Assembly: GCF_022201045.2 (NCBI RefSeq)
Contig: NC_068561.1
Span: forward strand, 18,726,501 to 18,790,500
Reading direction: 5' to 3'
DNA length: 64,000 bases
Source of the DNA: Citrus sinensis
Lineage: Eukaryota; Streptophyta; Magnoliopsida; Sapindales; Rutaceae
This document shows positions 49,635-61,200 of the stretch, piece by piece. The notes beneath the pieces were generated by a model. The model was not told the DNA's origin and did not search any database. It saw only the letters and a program-made list of their open reading frames with translations. Position 1 is the stretch's first letter. Each line of letters opens with the position of its first letter. A program made the position numbers and the translations under genes.

Positions 49635-52600
49635 ATCAATGATTGATGATTTGATCTGAATTCATCGGTATTATCAAAAGAAAGAATTTTGTACGCGCTT
49701 GACATGATGATGATCAAACGTTGGATTTTGGGGATGTTTGGTTTTCTTATAAGACTTCAAAGTACATTCGAGACCGCGGCTCTGTGGCTTTTAACTCAAT
49801 AGAATTGTGAGGTGTCAAGTTAAAATCAAAGTTTATGGTGAAGCACGGCAGTCCTAAACATATCTTTGGAAGATTAATCAATTGATCAAGTGGAATTCTC
49901 TTCTTTATTCACAAAAAAACAATAATATTTGTATTTACATTTATTTTAAATAATCCCATAATTTGTAGGTGTTGTAGTGGATTTGTAATTGTAAATGCTG
50001 ATATGAAGTTCAGTTATTGACTGTTTCTTAGTTTTTTTCTTAAATAATTTTTTCTCTTTAATATTCGATATGTGTGTGTTTGTTTTTAACTTTTTACTTA
50101 AGCTTTGGTTTTGGGTTGATTGGAAATGAATTTTTGGATGGAAACAACAAAATATATTCCTAAATCTTGTAGTCTCTTTTAAATTTATGTTGATGTTAGT
50201 ATCGAGCTTTGTCATTTTCGGGTCCGACCTTACATGTAATTAAATATTAATTAGTGTTATTATTATTATCATTATTATTTGTATTTCACACGATACTCCC
50301 TCAAATGAAGTTGCAAGGTTTGATATTCCATCATTCTCTATAAACAATGTCCACAACGATTTTTTATTTTTTAATTTGGTGACTTTCTGAATCTATCTTT
50401 TTATGACAAAGTTTAATCTTATATTTTATAGATAAAATTCTGTCAAATCATTCTATTTGTTTAGATGGTTATAAAATTTCAACGGTTTTACTCGACATGA
50501 TGCGTTTGATTGCATATTAAAAGTTGTGTCTACTTTGGTACCAATTATTATCAACCATAAGTATAAATTACTTCAAATCTGTGTGGATGTGTAGTGCTTA
50601 TAAGAGAAAAATATCAATGAAATTATTTCCATTTAAAAATTTAAAATATCATATATTAACCATGTGCATTTAGAGTATCCTAACATAGTGAACACTGAGT
50701 ATAATCAACTAGTAAAATTTGGAGTATTTTGCAATACAAAAGTGATGTTGGAAGGTGGACTTAGTAAGTGGATTGATATTGCTCTAGAGTGAAAACATTT
50801 TCCCTTGAGGGATTAGTGATCATAGAATGGAGCTTTTAACACCCTTCTAAAATTTTTACAACAATCCTTTTGAATCTTATTTCTTAAAGTACTCTTAATT
50901 TAATTTATAAAATACAAACTCATATATTAAAATTAATCTCTTCCTATAAAATTTCACCTTAGAAAAAAGTATCTCTTTTGAGTTCTATTATAAAATACAT
51001 ACAAATCGTACAGTCTTTAAATATTTTACATACTTTATATCTCTACACTAAAAATCATTAAAATTAAAAAAAAAATTATTTAAAAAATTATTTAAAAAAT
51101 TATTTATAATTAAAAATTAGGATATAAAATTTAAAATTATAAAATGGGGTGGGTATAAAAGTTTTATTAAAAGAATATTTCATTTAAGTGTTTAATTGAA
51201 TTTTGTTTCAAAACAAAAATTGAAGAATAGAAATGGAAGAAGAAAGTAGAAACCAAGACTGACGACAAAATCGCGTAGCTCATGGTGAGTCACGATGACG
51301 TTGCTGTAGCCGAACGAATGAGTCCACACGTGTGAATGTGATATTGTGATGTAACCTCAATTAGAAAATGGAAGCTCTGTTTTTTTTTTTTTTTTTTTTT
51401 TTTATAATTAAAAAAAAAACATATTTCATAATAGTACAACCTCTCAAAAGTTCTGAGAAACAATTTTTTAAAGAATAAATCACATTAAATAAAGCTATAA
51501 TTAACTTACATAAGATAAAGAGTATAATATGATTTCGGCTGGTGGACTGAGGCCCAACACAAGAGCCGCATATTCAGCATGTGTGTGGCCCAAAATATCA
51601 AGAAATTTATATTATTTTAAATATAATATTATTTCAGTGAAGATTTACGTATGGAGTGTTGGTATTCGATCTCTTCAATTTATCTAGTAGCTTCCGTACT
51701 TTAAGATGGTGGATTAATTTCTTGATACACACCTAATTATTTTACAAAGAAAAAAAAAAGTTAAAAATAATTAAAAATAAATGTTGTTTCAGTGGTGATG
51801 AAGATAAAGTATGACATTGATTCAAAAATAGAAGAGGGAGGCTGTTGAAATAAATTGAGACAGCTAAATATCACTAATTTTATATATATAATTTCTTACA
51901 GGGAAAAAAAACTTATAAATTAGATATTAAAATAATAAATAATTATTTAAATAAAAAACTTTAGTCAGTAAATTGAGGCGGAAAATTTGGGATTGGAACC
52001 CACCTAATGGAGAGAAAATTAGGTTAATGTTAAACATGGCTCAAAATAAGTTTAATGTTGAAATTTTTTTATGCTTTTACTTCATGTTTTCTTAAGATGC
52101 AAAGTGTTTTTAATAGAATTTTATGTATTAATTTTTATTTTTTAAAAATAAATATACAGAGGAAATTTAGGTATGATATATATATATATAATTTTTATTA
52201 TTAATAAATTTAATTATTTATAAAACGAAGAGTCCTATTAGTAAGAGGAGGGACTTAAACTTTTTGGTGGGGCGTCTTCCTTGCTCATGCCTTCAGGCTT
52301 CAGTCACCCTTGCCGAAATAAAATTAACTAAAATATTAGTAATTCTCAACAGGATTTTATTATGTTACATTGAATGTACCATACACAATCAATAAGAACC
52401 ACACAATTATGTGGATCCCACAATTTGTGTTCCAAAATAAATTTAGCTACTTTGGGTCAACGAAATAATCAAATAATGTACACATAATAGAGATTTCCTT
52501 GTTTATAAAGGACAACAAAGTCATTTCGTGTTTTTTAAACAGGTTTTTCAAATGGGGTTTTTTTCCGAAATTCCTCTCAATAAGGGCTATTTATCCAAAA

Positions 52601-52740
52601 AAAAAAAAAACCAGTATTTTGCAAGAGGAACCAGTTGCCTATACCAGCGGAACAAATAGAGAGAGAGAGAGAAAAAAAAAGACACTATCAAAGGAGATAG
52701 AGGGAAAAAGGTGTTTTTCATTTTGATTTGAGAATCAAAT
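49635..52740. other. AT-rich intergenic region
   Basis: No coding exon recognised. A long T run lies at about 51379-51402 and a TA repeat at about 52175-52190. Small open frames lack similarity or gene context. Confidence 0.5.
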
Positions 52741-52762
52741 TGATATAAGAAAAGAGCAAGTG

Positions 52763-55700
52763 ATGGATAGGTTGATTCGAAGATACCCATTTCTGTTCAC
52801 GGATCAATATGTTCGTAATTACAGAGCTACTAAACCAATCAGATTAGTTGATGATTTCAGCTCCAATACTGATGAAATTCAACGGCTTTCTTGGAAAGTT
52901 TCGATTTTTCTCAAAGAAAACAACTGGCAGACTCTTATAAAGAATTTGAAAATACCCAATAAGCTAAACCCAGATGTGGTTCGATCTGTGCTCGTTGAAA
53001 ACCAAGTTGGTAACCCCCAACGGCTCGCCGATTTCTTCTATTGGTCCAACTGTAAACTTCGTATCCCACAATTGTTGGATTCTTTTGCTATTCTTGCTGT
53101 TATGCTTTGTAATAATAATCTTTTTGGTCATGCTAATGGTGTTTTGAATAAAATGATAATCACCCCAAGGCCTTGTTCTGCGATTTTGAATTCGATTATT
53201 TGTTGCTTTAGAAGTAATGTGGGTTCTAATGCTATGGTCTTCGATATATTGATCGATAGTTATCGGAAGAAGGATATGGTTAGTGAGGCAGTGGATACAT
53301 TTTTGGGTTTGAAGAACGGTGGGATTTTGCCTAGTTTGAGATGTTGTAATTCATTGTTGAATTATTTGTTGAAGGGCAATAGGCTGGAGTTGTTTTGGAA
53401 GGTTTATGATGGAATGCTGGGTGCAAAAATGGATTTTGATGCATATACATATACGAATTTGGCTAGCGCATTTTGTAAGGTTGGGGATTTGAAGAGTGCA
53501 AAAAGGGTACTTAGTGAGATGGATGAGAAGGGATGCAGTCCTGATGTGTTTATTTTCAATGTGGTGATTGGAGGCTTTTGCCGAGTTGGAGCTATGGCTG
53601 AAGTGTTTGAGCTGAAAAAGTCTATGGTTGAAAAGGGATTAGTCCCGGATACAAATACTTACAGGATGATCATTGATATGCTTTGCAGAGGGAGGAAAAT
53701 GGAAGATGGAAAATTGGTGTTGCAAGAGATTACTCAATTGATCGATAGTTATCGGAAGAAGGATATGGTTAGTGAGGCAGTGGATACATTTTTGGGTTTG
53801 AAGAATGGTGGGATTTTGCCTAGTTTGAGATGTTGTAATTCATTGTTGAATTATTTGTTGAAGGGCAATAGGCTGGAGTTGTTTTGGAAGGTTTATGATG
53901 GAATGCTGGGTGCAAAAATGGATTTTGATGCATTTACATATACGAATTTGGCTAGCGCATTTTGTGAGCTTGGGGATTTGAAGAGTGCAAAAAGGGTACT
54001 TAGTGAGATGGATGAGAAGGGATGCAGTCCTGATGTGTTTATTTTCAATGTGGTGATTGGAGGCTTTTGCCGAGTTGGAGCTATGGCTGAAGTGTTTGAG
54101 CTGAAAAAGTCTATGGTTGAAAAGGGATTAGTCCCGGATACGTATACTTACAGGATGATCATTGAGATGCTTTGCAGAGGGAGAAAAATGGAAGATGCAA
54201 AATTGATGTTGCAAGAGATTACTCAATTGGGTTTGGAGCCTCATTATGCTGTGTATTCTGCTTTGATTCATGGGTTCGCGATGGAAGAAAATATTGATGA
54301 GGTTTTCAGAATGAAGGATGAGATGGTTTCTTGTGGTATGCAGCTAAATTTGATGACATACAATTCGCTTGTTCATTGGACTTGTAAGTATGGGAAGATG
54401 GAGAAGGCAGTTGCGGTTGTGGATGAGATGATAAAGATGGGCTTGCAACCAAACTGCCAAACTTATTGTTCGTTGATTGAGGGATACTGCAGGGAGCATA
54501 ATACGGGCAGGGTATTAGAGCTACTTTCTGAAATGGACGGGAAGAATTTGACAATTATTAATGTATTACGCAACTGTAAGGATCTTTTTAAGAAAACCTT
54601 AGCTAAAGACATTTTTAAGAAGATACTTGCTGGTGGCTTCAAGCCAAGTACTGCGATATACAGAAATCTTATTGTGGGTTACGCTCGTGAGGGTAGGATT
54701 GAGGAGGCAAGAGAGATTTTAGACGGGATGAGTGACAAAGGATTTGCACCTGATTTATTCTGCTATAATCCCATCTTGACATGCCTTAGCAAAGCTGGGA
54801 AGATGGAAGAAGCTACAGCATGTTTTTTTGAGATTTCTGAGAGGGGTCTAATCCCTGATGCTGTTACTTATGGGGCCTTAATCTGTGGATTTAGTAAGGA
54901 AGGAAAAATGAAGGAAGCAGCAATGTATTTCGATGAGATGCTTAATCGTGGTTTGCTACCGAATAATCTTGTTTACACTGTCTTGATTGGTGGGCACTTA
55001 AAAGCAGGTAACTTAGTGAAAGCTCTTGCAACATTCAAATGCATACTTGGGCTGAGGGTGCTTCCAGATGTGCAAACCTATAGTGTCTTGATAAATGGCC
55101 TGGCTAATAATGGGAAAACTAAGGAGGCCTTTGAGATCGTCTCACAGATGAAAGAAAGGTGTTTGGTTCCCGATCTTGTCACCTATAGTTCTGTTATCTC
55201 CGGATTTTGTAAACAAGCTGAGATGGAGAAAGCTTTTCAAGTTTACGATGAGATGCATTTTAATGGTATTGATCCTAATATTTTTATTGTCAACATATTG
55301 ATGGATGGACTATGCAAGTTAGGAGATGTTCAAGGAGCCAGACAATTGTTTGATAGCATTCAAGAAAAGGGGTTGGCACCTGACAAAGTAACCTACTCCA
55401 CCTTGATTGATGGTTACTGCAAAGCGGGGGATGTGACTGAGGGTTTCAATATATTTAATGAGATGCTATCAAAAGGGGTTGAACCACACGATTTTGTGTA
55501 CAATGCCCTTCTCCATGGGTGTTGCAGGGAAGCAGATATGGAGAAGGCATTCAACTTGTTTCATGAAATGGTGAAGAAGGGTTTTGCTACTACATTATCG
55601 TATAATATTTTAATTGATGGATTTTGCAAGTCTTGGAAGCTGCAGGAAGCTTTTTCTTTGCTACAGGGAATGATTGAAAAGCAAATATTACCCGATCATG

Positions 55701-56308
55701 TGACTTACACTACTGTGATTGATTGGCATTGCAAGGTGGGGAAGATGAAGGAGGCTAACCTGCTCTTTTTGGATATGCAGAAGAGAGAGATTATGCCGGA
55801 TGTGGTCACTTACACATCACTTATGCAAGGTTACCACAAAATAGGGATGGAGACTGAGGTTTTCACATTATATGAGGATATGCTGGCAAAGGGTATCAAA
55901 CCGGATGAAGCAGCTTATGATATTGTAATTGATGCTCATTGCAAGAATGATAACTTAACTGAGGCTTTTAAGTTGCGAGATGAGATGTTGCGGAAGGGTT
56001 TGCTGTCAAAGGGTAGTGCTTATGATTCATTAATAGATGCTCTTTGCAAGAAAGGAGATCTTTCTGAAGTTTCAAAGCTGCTTGAGGAGATGAAGCAGCA
56101 TGAGGTTAAGCCCTGCCTTAGTACATGTAGTGGTCTACTCAATAGTTTTCATAAAGCTGGAGAAATAGATGAAGCAGCAAAGATATTTAGGAGTATGATA
56201 AATAATGGGTGGGTACCTGATGACTCTAGTTTGAGTGAGTCAGAGAACAGGCACTTAACTGATCAAAATTCTGTGAGTAATCACAAACTTGTCAAATGTA
56301 TGGCATAA
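52763..56308 (+). CDS. Long P-type pentatricopeptide repeat protein (At5g61990-like)
   Basis: Intronless, 1,181 aa. The start is the ATG at 52763. A basic, Ser/Arg-containing N-terminus (MDRLIRRYPFLFTDQYVRNYR) fits a mitochondrial transit peptide. From about residue 150 to the end the protein is a nearly continuous array of about 35-residue PPR motifs (for example YNILIDGFCK, VTYSTLIDGYCKAGD, PDVVTYTSLMQGYHK), pure P-class, with no E/DYW tail. Such proteins bind specific organellar RNAs through residues 5 and 35 of each motif. Closest recalled relative: Arabidopsis At5g61990 (974 aa). The extra length is explained by a 489-bp (163-aa) in-frame tandem duplication, residues 163-325 and 326-488. 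The unit is not a whole number of PPR motifs, so one junction motif is rebuilt. Confidence 0.9.
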   Translation: MDRLIRRYPFLFTDQYVRNYRATKPIRLVDDFSSNTDEIQRLSWKVSIFLKENNWQTLIKNLKIPNKLNPDVVRSVLVENQVGNPQRLADFFYWSNCKLRIPQLLDSFAILAVMLCNNNLFGHANGVLNKMIITPRPCSAILNSIICCFRSNVGSNAMVFDILIDSYRKKDMVSEAVDTFLGLKNGGILPSLRCCNSLLNYLLKGNRLELFWKVYDGMLGAKMDFDAYTYTNLASAFCKVGDLKSAKRVLSEMDEKGCSPDVFIFNVVIGGFCRVGAMAEVFELKKSMVEKGLVPDTNTYRMIIDMLCRGRKMEDGKLVLQEITQLIDSYRKKDMVSEAVDTFLGLKNGGILPSLRCCNSLLNYLLKGNRLELFWKVYDGMLGAKMDFDAFTYTNLASAFCELGDLKSAKRVLSEMDEKGCSPDVFIFNVVIGGFCRVGAMAEVFELKKSMVEKGLVPDTYTYRMIIEMLCRGRKMEDAKLMLQEITQLGLEPHYAVYSALIHGFAMEENIDEVFRMKDEMVSCGMQLNLMTYNSLVHWTCKYGKMEKAVAVVDEMIKMGLQPNCQTYCSLIEGYCREHNTGRVLELLSEMDGKNLTIINVLRNCKDLFKKTLAKDIFKKILAGGFKPSTAIYRNLIVGYAREGRIEEAREILDGMSDKGFAPDLFCYNPILTCLSKAGKMEEATACFFEISERGLIPDAVTYGALICGFSKEGKMKEAAMYFDEMLNRGLLPNNLVYTVLIGGHLKAGNLVKALATFKCILGLRVLPDVQTYSVLINGLANNGKTKEAFEIVSQMKERCLVPDLVTYSSVISGFCKQAEMEKAFQVYDEMHFNGIDPNIFIVNILMDGLCKLGDVQGARQLFDSIQEKGLAPDKVTYSTLIDGYCKAGDVTEGFNIFNEMLSKGVEPHDFVYNALLHGCCREADMEKAFNLFHEMVKKGFATTLSYNILIDGFCKSWKLQEAFSLLQGMIEKQILPDHVTYTTVIDWHCKVGKMKEANLLFLDMQKREIMPDVVTYTSLMQGYHKIGMETEVFTLYEDMLAKGIKPDEAAYDIVIDAHCKNDNLTEAFKLRDEMLRKGLLSKGSAYDSLIDALCKKGDLSEVSKLLEEMKQHEVKPCLSTCSGLLNSFHKAGEIDEAAKIFRSMINNGWVPDDSSLSESENRHLTDQNSVSNHKLVKCMA
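53249..54229 (+). repeat. 489-bp in-frame tandem duplication inside the PPR gene
   Basis: 53252-53740 (with the shared ttg at 53249) and 53741-54229 are nearly identical. I count about ten base differences by eye (about 2%), several of them amino-acid changing (Y/F, K/E, V/L, N/Y, D/E, G/A, V/M). The second copy begins at LIDSYRKKDMVSEAV and both end at QEITQL. The break falls inside a PPR motif. Confidence 0.9.
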
Positions 56309-57320
56309 AGAGTGCATCAGCTAGAAGTACCCTTGGTCAAGAACTGTAGCTGTAAAGAAAAACTATATTCTGCTTGCAGTTGCTGCTACCTCCTCATAAA
56401 AAAGTAAACCGTTTCTTGAGTAAGCATAAAAATGAAGTGTGGAACTCAAGCACAAATGGATCAGCTATTCAGATTTTTAATGGGGACCAAACTTCTGTAG
56501 CTTTGCCTTCTGTAAGGGACTTGCTGCTTTTACTCTGTATGCCATTTATGTTGGATTCCCCAAGCCTCCAAATACGATTTATCATGTCTAAGGTTAGTGC
56601 AGCTGTTAGAGGCCAATGTTACTCTTAATTGTTGGAGTGGCTTTTGGTTTTGAACCATGCTTTTTTGCACTTTCAGGTATGATCTGTCATTGTAGTGAAC
56701 TTCAGTATCTACAAAGGTACATGTTCCAGCCACATTTGGCGGTGAAAGCAGAGAAATGCATGCGTCTGCTGATCTTCACATTGTGCCTGAGGTGATTTAT
56801 TTCAATTCATACAGTGAGAACTTATATTTTATGTATGTATAGATTCTAATCTAAACTGTAGACATGGTTAATCGCCATATTGGTGGCATATATTTCTCTC
56901 TTTTTGGTCCCAAAAGAAACTGTCATATACTAATCTATTGAATTTGGTCTCATTTGAATAACCATTTTTATTCATGATATTCTAGCATATTCTAGTTATT
57001 ATCTGGGTTGATGTTTCTTATTTTATCAAAAGGGTTCCAACAATCTTCCTTTCAGATGTCAGCTAATTTATGGACCGTCAAGCTTTTGATTAGTGAGATT
57101 TTGCAGAAACGTATGAGCAAAAAGTCTTTATTGCCATATAAGAGCACAGCAAAGGGGAGATCAGGCTTTACTGCAGGAGTCCAGAGAATTTCATTCAAGG
57201 CTGCAATCTGTTTTGCAGAATAAAAGACATTAGGCATCTTACTTAGCAATTCATGATTTTTATCTGATTCTGAAGTTGTTTTACGCATTTATTTCTTGTA
57301 GCTTAAAATGAATAATTAGA

Positions 57321-57442
57321 TTTTTTTTTGAGAGAGCTGGTGGGCGAAATCCAAATCGATTTGTAGGCCTCTAACCTACCCAGGATTTGAACTCGGGTGG
57401 GCAGGCAAATAAAGGGACTTGAAAACCACTTGGCTGAGCCCC
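57321..57442 (-). mobile_element. tRNA-derived SINE
   Basis: Reading the minus strand from 57442, GGGCTCAGCCAAGTGG resembles a tRNA A-box (TGGC..AGTGG). GAGTTCAAATCC (57394-57383) matches a B-box, and the element ends in a poly-A tract (poly-T on the plus strand, 57321-57329). Length of about 120 bp, internal Pol III boxes and an A tail are the hallmarks of a plant SINE. Target duplication not resolved. Confidence 0.6.
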
Positions 57443-57612
57443 TGATGCTGATTTGATCCTTTGTAAATTTTCCAATGTTCTACGAAGCCATCCATTTTTC
57501 CTGTTCTATTTACCCATAATACTTGTTGGTAATCTTATTTGATTCCTTTGAGATGATAATGATTATTCTTCTGCTTTGATACTTGTTGCTGTGTGTTCTA
57601 TTGTTGGTGGCT

Positions 57613-57696
57613 GGGTATGAAATTTAATGCAATTAAAATGAGAATAATTTCTGAGGGTATGAAATTTAATGCAATTAAAATGAGAATAATTTCTGA
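57613..57696. repeat. Perfect 42-bp tandem repeat
   Basis: Two adjacent identical 42-bp units beginning 'gggtatgaaatttaatgc' at 57613 and 57655. Non-coding. Confidence 0.85.
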
Positions 57697-58290
57697 ATGA
57701 TTTCTCGATTAGACTGTTTCAACATAAGATAAAGGTGAACTTTATCTGGAAATACATTCTCCTTTTTTTTTTTGGGTTCTTGCGGTATTTTAATTTATCA
57801 TAAAAACTTTGAATCATGAATGATTTCTCACCAAAGTTTGGCCGGAACTTCAATTTTTATTGGCTTGATTTTTGGTGAGCTTTTTAATATTTATATAATG
57901 CACAGGAATTTCAGAAAGGAAAATGGAAGCACCAAGGATATGTTGTATAGCATCACTTGGACATGAGCAAAAATGCAGCAGCAAATATCACTTGTGTTTT
58001 CTTGGACAAAATTTTAATCAATTCTATGCGATGTTTCCAGGAAGCATCTGCAATATAAGATAGATACAAACTTGACAAATTACATGAATCAACTGTAGTT
58101 TTGCTTTGCATGCAGGCAAGGGATAAGAATGAAAATAAATTCCCTGGCCAATTCTCAAATACCTGAATGAAAAAGCATACAAACAAAGCTTTCCACTCAT
58201 CTGTGCATTTACTTGTATGAAGGAAAAAGGAATAACCCAAAAGAAAACAGCTTTAATACAAGGCAAAAACCAAAACCCAGAATATCAAAC

Positions 58291-61200
58291 CTAATATCGT
58301 TTCCCCAGAATTATGCCGATGATCACAGATACCAGGGCTACTCCAATGATAAACTTGAAGGTCATTACAGGAGAGGCAACGGCTCGTGCGGTAGGGATCT
58401 CTCTGGTAGATGAGGTTTGAGCTGCTGCTTCTAACTTCTTGCTCTTTCGTTTTGATGGTGTCGAAATGACTGACCCAATGTCTCTGGATTTGATCTCTGC
58501 TGCATCCTTCACTTCTGATGGAGTGTCCTCGCTGCCCTGCTGCATTTATTCCAACATAGCCGGAGTTAAATTTTCATTCAGAAGACAGGGTTCAAATATT
58601 AGAACAAACTGAAATTCTTGAAAGATTTGAACGAAGAGAGTTGTTTCTTTCATTTCACAACAGACTAATTTAAAAGCTTTGCTAAGTGGAGCAGAATGAG
58701 AAACAAAGTGTTCAAGTGCAGATACGTTTGATGAGAAATGTTGTAGCAGTTGACAGATGTAGCTTTGGAATATAAACTGACCTTCAGTTTAGCCTGAGCT
58801 TGTTGTAACTTCTGCTCAAGCTCTGCAACTTTGTTCTGTAGAAGTGCAGCTTCTTTGTTCTTAGCTCCAAGCTCTTCAAGAGAACTCTTCAGAGCTGCCT
58901 CTCGCTCACTGTCCTTTTGAGAATCTGCCCCTCTCTGTCACATTGGAAAGTCAATTGTCAACCTCTCACTATACTATGAATGTGTTTGGGGCAGCACCCT
59001 ATATTGGTTAATCCTTATTCAGACATAAAAATTATAGAAGGAAACATGACTTTGTTCAGGCACAAAATGCAACAAATTTTCTTCTAGAAGTATGTTAAAT
59101 AACAACTGATCAACCATAATCTTGTAAGGAATTTACAGTAAAGAAGCCTAGGAATATAAAATGTTGCAACCAGTCACTAACCTGTTCAGCAATTGCTGTC
59201 TGAGCAATCTGTAACTCTCTCTGAAGTTGAATCACTTGTTCATATAATGCATTTCGGTCCTTGACTTCATGTGCATGATCCTCTAATTGTGAATTTAGTT
59301 CTGCCTCTTTACCAGCAGCAGAAACCTTGACGTTTTCAACCTGCAAAAAAGTACATAAACGTTAGAATGGTTTCTCAATCTGTGAGTAGATTCTTTCCAG
59401 TTGCTTCCCCTGAAGTTTTGTTATTAAATCTTGCAGAACTGCAGTAACAGTACCTCTTCTTTGAATTGAGTTTCGACATTCACCAACAATTCTTCAAGTT
59501 CTTTGATGCGAGTTTTCAATGCAAACTTTTCAGCAGCCTGAGCTTTAAGACTTTCTATCTCAGACTTGAAAGTTTCTTCAGTTGCTTTCTTCTCATTCAA
59601 TTGTGCTTCAAGCTGTGATATCACAGACTGAAGTTCATTCTTAGCATTTTGATATGTTTCATTAAGGCTAATATTCTCTTCCATAATGGCAGAAATCTAC
59701 AACAAGACAAACATCAAGCTCAGTATGTTACAAGAAAAATAAATCATCATATCATTGATTAGCATAGTATTTTAAGATTGGGCTGCAAACCTGAGTTTGT
59801 AGTCCCTGCACTTCAGAGGTAAGCTTCTGTGTCAAATCTTCTATAGCCTTCTTTGAGGCATGAAGCTGTTCAACAGTTTCATCCTTCTCAACAATTGTCG
59901 CAGAAAGTTTTGCTTGCAAATCGCTCAGTTTAGTCTCGTACAATGCCAGATCCTCAGTTAGCTTCAAATTTGTCTCAACCAACCCTCCACTTTCTCTTTC
60001 AAAGTGACCTGACCTTGTTTGCAGCTCCTCAACAGTACTTTCTAGATTCTTTAACTTCAATAAAGTCTCTTCCAGCTCAAATTTTCGAGTTTCTGCAACT
60101 GTGGATGCCTCCCGAGCCTGCTCTTCGTACGATTTTATTTGGCCTTCAAGCACATTTACCTTTTCGTTCAAGTTATTAGCTTCAATATCTCTTTGAGTGA
60201 ATCTTTGGATGGCTTCATGCAATTGAATTTCTGCTTCTTTGACACGAGCTTCAGTTGCAGAGTGAAGTTCTAATGATCTTGAGTGCTGCTCTGTTAACTC
60301 TGTAACTGTGTTCATATGAGAAGCAAGTTGTTGGCCGGTCGCTTCCTTTTCTGAAATAGCAGAGTCCAATAATTCCTGAAGTTCAGCAACCTTGCTCTTG
60401 AGCTGATTGTTTGTCTCAACCAGGAGTTCATTCTCCGAGGAAGAGTTGTTAGCTTTATTGTTTGCTTCAACTACCTGCCTTTGCAGTTCTTCGTTTGTGC
60501 TTTCTAAAGAAGTCACTTTAATAAAATATGAATCCAATTCCTCCTTCAACAATGCATATTTTCCGGCTGCTTCAGCTAGCTGCTCTTCGTACATCTTTAC
60601 TTGACCTTCAAGATTCTTTAGTTTCTCAGAAAACGATTTAGCCTCTGAATCCCTGCTGGTTATATTTGCTAAGGCATCTTGGAGTTTCATTTCTGACTCC
60701 CTCATTAGTGATTCGTGCAATGATTCAAGCTCTGAGTTTCTTGAAGTAGCTTGCTCTAGTACCCTAGTTTGTTGCTCTAGTTGCTCTTCGGCAGATTTAA
60801 GCTTCTCCATTACATCAGTTTCTCTCAATCCAGCAGCCTTAAGATCATTCTCAATGCTCTCCAGCCTCTCTTGTGTCATATTTAAATCATTTCTCAGGAG
60901 TTCCAGCAGATTTTCAGCTTCGGCAAGTTTTTCATTGTAACCATTTGATGTATCTTGCAACTTTCTCTTCTCATCCGCGGCTGCATTTAAGGATTCTGTC
61001 AATTCCCTCTCCTTATCATTGGCCATTTGCAGTGCCACTTCAAGGCTTGATGTTCTGGCCTGAAATGCCTCAAGTTCTGATGCAAGTTCACACACCTTGT
61101 CAGAATATTGCTTGGATCCCGCTTCTGCTTCCTCACATTTCTTCTCTAATTTGCTTATTTGTTCTTCAAGTTCCTGAATCCTATACTTCTCAGCCTCAAG

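Larger units (their letters stand above)
56309..58290. other. Region between PPR and PICC-like genes
   Basis: The first part is probably PPR 3' UTR and the last part the 3' UTR of the minus-strand coiled-coil gene. It contains a SINE (57321-57442) and a 42-bp perfect tandem repeat (57613-57696). No further gene was recognised. Confidence 0.5.
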
